Made by a program: the position numbers and the translations under genes
Notes under the pieces: generated by a model
What the model was told of the DNA's origin: nothing
The model's input: only the letters and a program-made list of their open reading frames with translations
Databases searched by the model: none
Source of the DNA: JAGVWJ01 sp964588555
GTDB lineage: Archaea > Micrarchaeota > Micrarchaeia > Anstonellales > Bilamarchaeaceae
Length of the DNA stretch: 14,439 nt
Reading direction: 5' to 3'
Assembly (NCBI GenBank): GCA_964588555.1
Contig: CAZPPT010000019.1
Location: 1-14,439 of the forward strand
Shown here: piece after piece, positions 7,240-12,738 of the stretch
How positions within the stretch are numbered: position 1 is the stretch's first letter
Layout of the letters: each line of letters begins with the position of its first letter

Positions 7240-7535
7240 AGATATTCCTACTAAAAATACTACCTGCCGAGTAAAACAAATTCCGGCAGTTGTTCCCAGG
7301 AGTAGAAGTAATTGCTGTACGTTGTATCGCTTGAATTCTTTTGTGAGTTGCTTGTGCGCTTCATCGTTTGTGTGTTTGCTGCTACTCTTTCTGGTTCTAT
7401 ATGGCATCCGTTTGTTTTTGTCGTTTTACCCAACGCCTTAAGAAATAGGCATGCACAAAACCCGGCCAGTATGATCAAAATGTCGCTTGTGTCGCTTCCC
7501 TTCTCCCACCTCGTTCGTTGAGGGTTGTTGTGCAT
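7213..7535 (-). pseudogene. Frameshifted membrane-protein fragments
   Basis: Two overlapping minus-strand frames each hold a plausible membrane segment. The first (7260-7535) starts with ATG 7535 and has SDILIILAGFCACLFLKAL, then loses protein character. The second (7213-7407) carries a polar, charged stretch and then QQLLLLLGTTAGICF and VVFLVGIS. A frameshift near 7400-7410 would join them into one product of about 100 residues, ending shortly before the DUF6766-type remnant. I do not recognise a family. A TATA box lies about 25 bp before ATG 7535, so the 91-codon frame may still be transcribed and could be a small real gene. Confidence 0.45.
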
Positions 7536-7554
7536 ATATCCTTTATGTACAGAA

Positions 7555-7564
7555 ATATTTAAAA
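7555..7564 (-). promoter_or_regulatory. TATA box upstream of the 7535 start
   Basis: The minus strand reads TTTTAAATAT, centred about 25 bp upstream of ATG 7535. The 7541-7653 intergenic stretch is otherwise extremely A/T-rich and shows no gene. Confidence 0.45.
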
Positions 7565-7653
7565 ATGATTGTTTTAAGTGATATTTAACATATTTTTTAT
7601 TTTTTTAATATTTAATTAACCTATTTCATAGTTTTTTAATAGTATATTGTACA

Positions 7654-8316
7654 TCACTCCCAGTACCTTGGCCTACCATAAAAGTCATAGAGCACCACCT
7701 CGTACTCGCGGTTGATGAGCGCATCTGGCTTGTACTCCGGCGCGTTTTCGACCTGGCTTTTTGTGATGTCAACCCGTATATTCTTTCGCTCAGTGACAAT
7801 CTCGTCAATCCAGTCAAGTGCAAGTATTACCTTTTTCCCCCCGATTAATTTTTTGGTATCAACAACGAGATACCGCACACGCCAGTCGACGTCGTCGATT
7901 ACGAAGTCCTCGGCCTGCCCGATGTCCGCGTCGCGCGCAGCAATCACGTATCCTAAGACGTCCTTTGCGCTTTGGAGGTTGTAGTCATCTTCTGTCCAAT
8001 AGGGCGGCCAGTTATAATAGGCATGTATCTCTTCCTCCTCCTGCCTTGAAACCGGCCTATTTGTTTCGATGCTTGGGCTGTTCTCGATCTGCTTTTTTGT
8101 TAGTTGCACTGGCATCTTTTTACTCTGCCAGTCGGGTTTTTCGAGTGCGCCTGGAGATATAAGCACCTGCCTTCCAGGAAGCCACTTTCTTGTCTTTGCG
8201 ACAAGGTACCTCGTTGTCCAGCGAAAATCATCAAAGTAGAAATCCTCCACAACCCCGATGTCCCCGTCAAGTGCCTGCAGTTCGTATCCAAACAGTTCCT
8301 TAAGGCTCCGTAGCAT
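7654..8316 (-). CDS. Protein with two PRC-barrel domains
   Basis: PRC-barrels are small beta-barrel domains known from the photosynthetic reaction centre H subunit, RimM and many stress-related or uncharacterised proteins. This 220-residue product is an internal duplication. Residues 4-80 and 116-192 each run LFGY or VLGY, then a D-x-DIG-x-x-EDF block, a W-x-x-RYLV block and a basic strand, and end with a TKKQIENSP or TKSQVENAP motif. A linker with a Glu-rich patch and a Trp/Tyr/Pro cluster (93-112) separates them. There is no signal peptide, so it is cytoplasmic. ATG 8316 is supported by GGTGAT five bases upstream, so this gene has a short leader, unlike most neighbours. The architecture is common in bacteria; together with the adjacent DUF6766-type remnant it hints at transferred stress genes, which is inference. 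Ligand unknown. Confidence 0.9.
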   Translation of the reverse strand: MLRSLKELFGYELQALDGDIGVVEDFYFDDFRWTTRYLVAKTRKWLPGRQVLISPGALEKPDWQSKKMPVQLTKKQIENSPSIETNRPVSRQEEEEIHAYYNWPPYWTEDDYNLQSAKDVLGYVIAARDADIGQAEDFVIDDVDWRVRYLVVDTKKLIGGKKVILALDWIDEIVTERKNIRVDITKSQVENAPEYKPDALINREYEVVLYDFYGRPRYWE

Positions 8317-8321
8317 CGTAT

Positions 8322-8327
8322 ATCACC
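8322..8327 (-). promoter_or_regulatory. Ribosome binding site GGTGAT for the PRC-barrel gene
   Basis: The minus strand reads GGTGAT, complementary to the usual archaeal 16S rRNA 3' end, five bases before ATG 8316. An A/T-rich TATA candidate (TTTTTTAATTTAAC, 8347-8360) lies upstream. Confidence 0.65.
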
Positions 8328-8453
8328 GGGATGTACGGGGTCACTGTTAAATTAAAAAAGTTGGGGGGCTTTTTTTACTGAAAATGCGAAAAATCTGACT
8401 TTAATTGTTATTTTTAAACATTTAACCTTAAGCAAGCGCCCTTTCAATTTTTA

Positions 8454-8478
8454 ATCATATGAACTTATGACATATGAT
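8454..8478. repeat. 8-bp inverted repeat downstream of GAPDH
   Basis: The arms ATCATATG (8454-8461) and CATATGAT (8471-8478) are perfect, with a 9-nt spacer. They lie 45-70 nt past the GAPDH stop in the 206-nt gap before the PRC-barrel gene. A 3'-end RNA hairpin or a regulator site are both possible. The arms are A/T-rich and there is no adjacent T-run on the transcribed strand, so a terminator call is weak. Confidence 0.4.
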
Positions 8479-8522
8479 GCGATGATAAAATAATAAGAAT
8501 AAATTTAAGCTTTAGCGCGTCC

Positions 8523-9524
8523 TTATTTCCTCGCTTCCTTCTTTATAAAGTCAACCAACCTGTTTGAATAGCCATACTCGTTGTCGTACCATGAGCTTAC
8601 CTTAATGATGTTCCCTGCCGCCTTGGTAAGTGACGAATCGACGATACTTGAGTAGGTCGTCCCGACAATATCGCTACTCACGAGCGGTTCTTCGGTATAC
8701 CCAAGTATTCCCTTTAGCTCTTCCTGCGAAGCGCGCTTTAGCTCCTCGTTTACTTCCTTTGCACTTGCTTGTTTCTTTACTGTGCATACGAGGTCATTGA
8801 TGCTTCCGCATGATACGGGCACGCGGAATGCGATTCCGTCAAGCTTTCCATTTAGTTCCGGAATGACTTCACCAATCGCCTTTGCCGCGCCCGTTGTCGT
8901 CGGAATGATGTTGACTGCCGCAGCCCGCGCCCGGCGCAAATCCCGGTGGCTTGCATCAAGCACCTGCTGGTCATTTGTGTATGCATGGATCGTACTCAAA
9001 AAACCGTGCTCAATCTCAAACTTATCATGGAGCACCTTAAGTACCGGCGCAAGGCAGTTTGTCGTGCAGCTTGCAAGGGAGAAAATTTTCATGTCTTTGC
9101 TGAGGATGTGCTCATTGACTCCGGGTACAATTGTCGCATCAACCCCCTTTGCAGGCGCGCTGATGAGTACCTTTTTTGCGCCAGCCGACAAGTGCTTTTC
9201 AGCTTCTTCCCGTGAGGTAAATTCGCCGGTGCTGTCAAGTACGAGGTCTACCTTTAGTTCCTTCCATGGAAGTTTTAGGGGGTCGGTTTCCTGGACCCAT
9301 TTTATTTCGTAGTTATTTACTACAAAATGGCCGTTTCGCGCCTCAACAGTGCCGTCAAACCGACCATAATTTGAATCATATTTGAACAAATGAACATGCA
9401 TGTCAACCGCGCTTCGCGTATTAATTGCAACAACGTCAAATTCCTTGCCAAGTGCGCCCTGCGCAATGGCTGCCTTAAGAAACATCTTCCCGATTCGCCC
9501 AAATCCACTAATTGCTATTCGCAT
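8523..9524 (-). CDS. gap: Glyceraldehyde-3-phosphate dehydrogenase, type I (bacterial/eukaryotic type)
   Basis: It converts glyceraldehyde 3-phosphate, NAD(P)+ and phosphate to 1,3-bisphosphoglycerate, reversibly, in cytoplasmic central carbon metabolism. The 333-residue length is standard. Visible landmarks are the Rossmann motif GFGRIG (8-13), SLASCTTNCLAP with nucleophile Cys153, IHAYTNDQ with His180, the RRARAAAVNIIPTTTGAAKA phosphate-binding region and the terminal WYDNEYGYS motif. It belongs to the type I family, whereas many archaea use the dissimilar type II enzyme. At the cofactor-selectivity position after the second beta strand it reads AINTRSAVD rather than the NAD-type IND-L: the acidic residue is replaced by Thr36 and followed by Arg37, which suggests NADP use. 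ATG 9524 has a GTGATC ribosome binding site a few bases upstream. It is transcribed alone or with the PRC-barrel gene 206 nt downstream. Confidence 0.97.
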   Translation of the reverse strand: MRIAISGFGRIGKMFLKAAIAQGALGKEFDVVAINTRSAVDMHVHLFKYDSNYGRFDGTVEARNGHFVVNNYEIKWVQETDPLKLPWKELKVDLVLDSTGEFTSREEAEKHLSAGAKKVLISAPAKGVDATIVPGVNEHILSKDMKIFSLASCTTNCLAPVLKVLHDKFEIEHGFLSTIHAYTNDQQVLDASHRDLRRARAAAVNIIPTTTGAAKAIGEVIPELNGKLDGIAFRVPVSCGSINDLVCTVKKQASAKEVNEELKRASQEELKGILGYTEEPLVSSDIVGTTYSSIVDSSLTKAAGNIIKVSSWYDNEYGYSNRLVDFIKKEARK

Positions 9525-9526
9525 AG

Positions 9527-9532
9527 GATCAC
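9527..9532 (-). promoter_or_regulatory. Ribosome binding site GTGATC for GAPDH
   Basis: The minus strand reads GTGATC two bases before ATG 9524. GAPDH therefore appears to have a leader; no convincing TATA box was pinned down in the 59-nt gap upstream. Confidence 0.55.
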
Positions 9533-9583
9533 GTCTAATGAGGTTATGGTTTACTTATGGACGGAAAGGAATAAAAGAGAAGA

Positions 9584-10009
9584 CTATCGTTTTTCTAGTT
9601 CAAATCCCTTGTATTTTAGTAATCTTACAAAAAATGAATCGTCCTCCGCATGTCCTTCACCCACTCCTACCAAACCAGTTTGGTTACGGGTAATCCCAAA
9701 ATCATACGCCGTGTTTATTACATAGGCAAAATTAAACTCCCTCCACCTTACTATATTTTCAATGCCTAGGCGTGCAGCCCATGCTGCTCTCTTTTGCGCG
9801 CGCTGATAGTTTGATGCAGCGCGAAGCGATTCTCCGGATTCAGTTCGTTCCCCGTATTTATTTTCGGTTTCTGTAACTTGGTTACTCGCTTTGGGGACTG
9901 CTTCATTTTTACAGCTCCGTACCCCTATTGCACTAGCAACAAGGAGTGTTGCAGCAGTAAACGTAGTGATAAGTATGCCTGAATGTTTTAACTTATATGT
10001 CCGCTTAAT
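9584..10009 (-). CDS. Small exported or lipoprotein-like protein with apparent ATT start
   Basis: An uninterrupted minus-strand frame ends at TAG 9584-9586 and reads like a real protein of about 141 residues. It has a basic N-terminus (KRTYKLKHSG), a hydrophobic signal segment ILITTFTAATLLVASAIGV, then RSC, a polar linker, and an amphipathic domain with RWREFNFAYVINTAYDFGIT and a LLKYKGFELEK end. The Cys after the signal segment suggests a lipoprotein, though VRSC is a poor lipobox. No ATG, GTG or TTG occurs in frame before or within the signal segment; the frame is closed upstream by TAA. An ATT at 10007-10009 sits exactly 26 bp from the centre of a TATA box (10031-10040), where leaderless starts are placed elsewhere in this window. 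Alternatives are a damaged start codon or a sequence error. Function unknown. Confidence 0.7.
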   Translation of the reverse strand: MKRTYKLKHSGILITTFTAATLLVASAIGVRSCKNEAVPKASNQVTETENKYGERTESGESLRAASNYQRAQKRAAWAARLGIENIVRWREFNFAYVINTAYDFGITRNQTGLVGVGEGHAEDDSFFVRLLKYKGFELEKR

Positions 10010-10030
10010 GTGTAAATATATGGGAATATG

Positions 10031-10040
10031 TATTTAAAAA
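10031..10040 (-). promoter_or_regulatory. TATA box for the ATT-start gene
   Basis: The minus strand reads TTTTTAAATA, centred about 26 bp from the proposed ATT start. It lies in the 42-nt gap after the RelE stop, so the gene can be transcribed apart from the toxin-antitoxin operon. Confidence 0.55.
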
Positions 10041-10051
10041 GCAAGCGAGCG

Positions 10052-10303
10052 TTACGGCAGGTATACGTTTTCTCTATTTCCTATCCGTACTACTAAAATT
10101 TTTTTCTCTTCTTCAATAATATCTGCGATAAGCCGCAGTTTGCCTACTCGTACTCGATACGCCCTTGAACCACTGAGACGTAATGCAAAGTCATATGGCC
10201 TGAGTCGAATACGCTCGAGCACACTTACTATTCGCATCTGATCTTCTTTGTCTAATTTCTTGAACTCCTTTTGAGCGGATTCAACGAATTCAATTGTGTA
10301 CAT
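10052..10303 (-). CDS. RelE/ParE-type toxin
   Basis: This 83-residue protein has the RelE/ParE-superfamily layout: MYTIEFVESAQKEFKKLD start, two helices (about 10-35), then beta strands with SRAYRVRVGKLRLIADI and a closing VVRIGNRENVYLP. RelE enzymes cleave ribosome-bound mRNA, while ParE members poison gyrase; the short YRVRVG-type strand and the archaeal context favour the RelE branch. The usual HR-x-x-VY ending reads NRENVY. Its ATG overlaps the antitoxin stop in TAATG, giving tight translational coupling. The cognate antitoxin is the gene immediately upstream. Toxicity is inferred from family and context only. Confidence 0.88.
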   Translation of the reverse strand: MYTIEFVESAQKEFKKLDKEDQMRIVSVLERIRLRPYDFALRLSGSRAYRVRVGKLRLIADIIEEEKKILVVRIGNRENVYLP

Positions 10304-10521
10304 TACAGTCCGCTCTCTTTTTTCAATGCCTCAAGCGAGATCGTTTTACCTTTTTTGTATTCTTGGCGCCGTTTTTCTATTTCTTTTATAAATGCAGGGT
10401 TGAGGGCGAGCCGGTCTTCGATAAGATCTTCTATAATATCAGCGTACGATTCGCTCTCCTGTAATCGCATCATATCTAATCTTCCCTTTAATTCTTCCGT
10501 GATTTTTATTGTTGTATACAT
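10303..10521 (-). CDS. Ribbon-helix-helix antitoxin of the RelE pair
   Basis: This 72-residue protein begins MYTTIKITEELKGRLD, a typical ribbon-helix-helix DNA-binding strand and first helix, followed by a second acidic helix (SYADIIEDLIEDRL). The Lys/Glu-rich C-terminal half (about 45-72) is the likely toxin-wrapping segment. It precedes its toxin with a one-base overlap. It probably represses its own promoter: a perfect inverted repeat surrounds the TATA box 11-40 bp upstream of the start. ATG 10521 is about 26 bp from that TATA box, so the transcript is leaderless. Confidence 0.87.
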   Translation of the reverse strand: MYTTIKITEELKGRLDMMRLQESESYADIIEDLIEDRLALNPAFIKEIEKRRQEYKKGKTISLEALKKESGL

Positions 10522-10531
10522 GGGTATACTT

Positions 10532-10560
10532 TAGTAACATTATGTATATAAATGTTACTA
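10532..10560. promoter_or_regulatory. Toxin-antitoxin operator: perfect inverted repeat around the TATA box
   Basis: The arms TAGTAACAT (10532-10540) and ATGTTACTA (10552-10560) are perfect 9-bp inverted repeats. The 11-nt spacer contains the TATA element of the antitoxin promoter (minus strand TTATATACATA). The distal arm includes the TAG stop (10558-10560) of the 205-aa gene. Binding of the ribbon-helix-helix antitoxin here would block TBP; this is inference from the layout. Confidence 0.7.
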
Positions 10561-11175
10561 TTCGCTTATTTGTGCGATTAAATCCACATACCATAGCGTT
10601 GACCCAAAATTGACAATTTCCGGTACGATTTCGTAATAAACTCCATCAATTCTTCCAGTTGCATATGCGCGCCAATACTCGCTGATGTCCCTTGCAAGCC
10701 GCACCGTGCTCGTTTGAAGTGTAAAAATTCGACGAAACGGATTCTCAATTTCTACCTCGTAAAACCCACTTTGAAGAAGTCCATCATCCAACCCATCGCG
10801 TTTTTGCGTTCTGCGTATGTGCACGTCAGCTCGCTTTCTTCCCGCGTGTAATGTATATTTTGGTTTTTTTATTGGTTTCTCGTCTTGCGTTTCATTCCCT
10901 ATCCCTAATACGAGTACTTCCATTTCCCCGTATCCTTCAATGCCTTTTTTTCCTGTAGTTGCTGCAAGCATTCTTTGCCAAACGTCTTTGGCATCTGCGT
11001 TTTCATCTGTTTTGTATGTATTGAGCCGAAATTCCTTGATTTTGTCTTCATCAAACCTCCGAGCAGCCTCGCTTTTAAAGCCGATTGCCTTCAGTTCGTG
11101 CTCAACTTCTTTCCAACATGAAAATATGTTTGCGTGAATGTGGAACTGAATTCTGGGCTTACGTATCCTATGCAT
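10558..11175 (-). CDS. Uncharacterised 205-aa protein
   Basis: I do not recognise this protein. It has no signal peptide or membrane span and looks like a mixed alpha/beta soluble protein. Residues 1-100 contain an IQFHIHANIFSCW strand, then helices; 90-130 contain a GYGEMEVLVLGIG segment and a basic stretch; 135-205 hold a FYEVEIENPFRRIF strand, a long helix around RLARDISEYWRAYATG, and closing strands YYEIVPEIV and LWYVDLIAQI. ATG 11175 lies about 27 bp from a TATA box (11197-11207). Its stop lies inside the toxin-antitoxin operator, and it is divergent from the Lrp gene across 93 bp. The position next to a toxin-antitoxin pair suggests accessory DNA; no function is proposed. Confidence 0.8.
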   Translation of the reverse strand: MHRIRKPRIQFHIHANIFSCWKEVEHELKAIGFKSEAARRFDEDKIKEFRLNTYKTDENADAKDVWQRMLAATTGKKGIEGYGEMEVLVLGIGNETQDEKPIKKPKYTLHAGRKRADVHIRRTQKRDGLDDGLLQSGFYEVEIENPFRRIFTLQTSTVRLARDISEYWRAYATGRIDGVYYEIVPEIVNFGSTLWYVDLIAQISE

Positions 11176-11196
11176 AAAAAGTATGAGTATTTTGTG

Positions 11197-11207
11197 TATT
11201 ATAATAT
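11197..11207 (-). promoter_or_regulatory. TATA box for the 205-aa gene
   Basis: The minus strand reads ATATTATAATA, centred about 27 bp before ATG 11175, in the 93-bp divergent intergenic region. Confidence 0.55.
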
Positions 11208-11236
11208 TTTTTAATAAAAAATTGCATAAACAACAG

Positions 11237-11246
11237 TATTAATAAT
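11237..11246 (+). promoter_or_regulatory. TATA box for the Lrp-YjbQ operon
   Basis: TATTAATAAT lies about 27 bp before ATG 11269. It is only about 30 bp from the divergent TATA box, so the Lrp protein could control both promoters. Confidence 0.45.
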
Positions 11247-11268
11247 CATTTTATGCTATTTATTGCAT

Positions 11269-12276
11269 ATGCACCTCAGTGAAAAAGACCGCAAGATACT
11301 CTCAATTCTTGACCTTAATGCACGCTCTTCGTATGAATCAATTGCCCGCGCCTGCAAAATCTCGAAAGAAACGGTCATATACCGGATAAAAAAATTGGAA
11401 GCCGAGCACGTGATAGGCCGCTATGCGACACTTGTTAATTTTGCCAAACTTGGCTATACGGGTTTTGCCGTTTACTGCCGTCTTGTGCATACGAATGCTT
11501 CTCTGCGCGATAATTTTATCTCATTTTTATCGCGTATGCCGCAACTGTATTGGGTTGCATTAATTGGTGGGAGATTTGATATTGTTTTTGCAGTCATGTG
11601 CAGAAGCGTTTTTGAATTTAATTCGCTGTATTACTCTATTTTGAACAAATATGGGGAATATCTGACAGATATTACTGTCCAAATTAGGACCGAATTGCAG
11701 CAGAATGGGCGTAAATACTTACTTTCAGAACCGGATGTGCGGCCTACGTCTCCTTATTTTGGAAAACAGCCTGAACTTGAACCGCTTGATGAATTGGACG
11801 CCGATATCCTCACCGTTCTCTCAAATCATGCCCGGATGCCGGTTTTGCATCTTTCAAAGCTTCTTCGAAAACCGCCAAGTACTATTGCTTTACGCATCAA
11901 GACACTTATGAAACGGGGGATAATCCAAGGTTTCAGTACTTATATACGGGCAGGGTGTTACGGCATGCAAAGTTACCGCCTCCTTCTTCACCTCACACAC
12001 CTTGACGAAAAAATCAGACGTAAGCTCTTTGGCTATGTTTCCCTCAACAAGCACATGATACTTGCCATTGAAACAGTTGGTGTATGGAACTTTGAAATAA
12101 CGCTTGAAGTGGAAAGCCATGCACACCTCCAAAAAGAGATCACCGCCCTTCGCGATACCTTTAATGAGAATATACGGAATCTTGAATTTGTCGTTATGTT
12201 TGAGGACGACCTTGTGTATGATCCATATCCTCTTGAAAAAGAGAAACGATTAAGCTATAATTTACCATCTTTATGA
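11269..12276 (+). CDS. Tandem Lrp/AsnC-family transcriptional regulator (HTH-RAM-HTH-RAM)
   Basis: Lrp/AsnC regulators are DNA-binding proteins whose RAM domain often senses amino acids. This 335-residue protein is two such units in one chain. The first winged helix spans about 1-50 (LSEKDRKILSILDLNAR, recognition helix SKETVIYRIKKLEAE) with a RAM-like domain to about 145 (WVALIGGRFDIVFAVM). The second winged helix spans about 172-225 (LDELDADILTVLSNHAR, recognition helix PPSTIALRIKTLMKRGII) with a second RAM-like domain to about 312 (ILAIETVGVWNFEITLEVE). Single-unit members are about 150 residues, so this is roughly double. ATG 11269 was preferred to TTG 11263 on TATA spacing. The stop is 10 nt before YjbQ, making an operon. 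It probably regulates itself; the effector is unknown. Confidence 0.93.
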   Translation: MHLSEKDRKILSILDLNARSSYESIARACKISKETVIYRIKKLEAEHVIGRYATLVNFAKLGYTGFAVYCRLVHTNASLRDNFISFLSRMPQLYWVALIGGRFDIVFAVMCRSVFEFNSLYYSILNKYGEYLTDITVQIRTELQQNGRKYLLSEPDVRPTSPYFGKQPELEPLDELDADILTVLSNHARMPVLHLSKLLRKPPSTIALRIKTLMKRGIIQGFSTYIRAGCYGMQSYRLLLHLTHLDEKIRRKLFGYVSLNKHMILAIETVGVWNFEITLEVESHAHLQKEITALRDTFNENIRNLEFVVMFEDDLVYDPYPLEKEKRLSYNLPSL

Positions 12277-12278
12277 CT

Positions 12279-12284
12279 GTGATC
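12279..12284 (+). promoter_or_regulatory. Ribosome binding site GTGATC for yjbQ
   Basis: GTGATC lies in the 10-nt gap between the Lrp stop and ATG 12287, as expected for an internal operon gene. Confidence 0.6.
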
Positions 12285-12286
12285 TT

Positions 12287-12700
12287 ATGAAAACCCACAC
12301 AAAATATCTTACGTTTAACACAAAAGAACGTATCGAACTGATCCGAATTACTGAAAAAGTCGAGATGGCAATACAGGAAAGCGGCGTAAGGGAAGGCCTC
12401 GTACTTATCAATCCAATGCACATTACTGCTGCGGTCATCGTAAATGATAACGAGCGCGGCCTCCATGAAGATTATAAACGCATCCTCGAGCGCCTTGTCC
12501 CCTACGGCGCAGATTACCGCCATAATGATACGGGCGAGGACAACGCAGCATCACATATCTGGCGCCAGCTTATTGGCCACCAGGTTGTCATGCCGATTAC
12601 AAAAGGGAGGCTTGACCTGGGCACGTGGGAACAAATATTCTATTTTGAGGTGGACGGTAAAAGAAATAAGCGCGTGCTCGTTAAGGTTATTGGCGAATAG
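12287..12700 (+). CDS. yjbQ: YjbQ / UPF0047 family protein
   Basis: The 137-residue length and motifs are typical of the family: GLVLINPMHITAAVIVND, the YRHND-x-x-x-DNAASHIWRQLIG block, and PITKGRLDLGTWEQIFYFEVDG with a closing VLVKVIGE strand. Family members form a compact beta-rich trimer, and some bacterial ones show weak thiamine-phosphate synthase activity, giving the common label secondary thiamine-phosphate synthase; the physiological role is unsettled. The conserved His residues of HITAA, YRHN and ASHIW and the acidic residues of this pocket are present. It is co-transcribed with the tandem Lrp gene, 10 nt upstream, so its expression is probably tied to that regulator. Confidence 0.95.
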   Translation: MKTHTKYLTFNTKERIELIRITEKVEMAIQESGVREGLVLINPMHITAAVIVNDNERGLHEDYKRILERLVPYGADYRHNDTGEDNAASHIWRQLIGHQVVMPITKGRLDLGTWEQIFYFEVDGKRNKRVLVKVIGE

Positions 12701-12708
12701 TAGATCGT

Positions 12709-12718
12709 CTTTAAACTA
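12709..12718 (+). promoter_or_regulatory. TATA-like box for the 303-aa gene
   Basis: CTTTAAACTA lies about 26 bp before ATG 12739, just after the yjbQ stop, and no Shine-Dalgarno site is seen. Confidence 0.4.
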
Positions 12719-12738
12719 TTTGCCTTTATTGTTTCTTT

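Noticed and set aside
7260..7535. A confident intact 91-aa membrane gene
   Set aside because: Protein character fades after the first hydrophobic segment, and a better continuation lies in another frame, so it is listed as a probable fragment despite a TATA box.
8347..8380. Terminator at the G6C-T7 run downstream of GAPDH
   Set aside because: The T-run follows the G-run on the plus strand, whereas both flanking genes are on the minus strand, and no pairing stem is evident.
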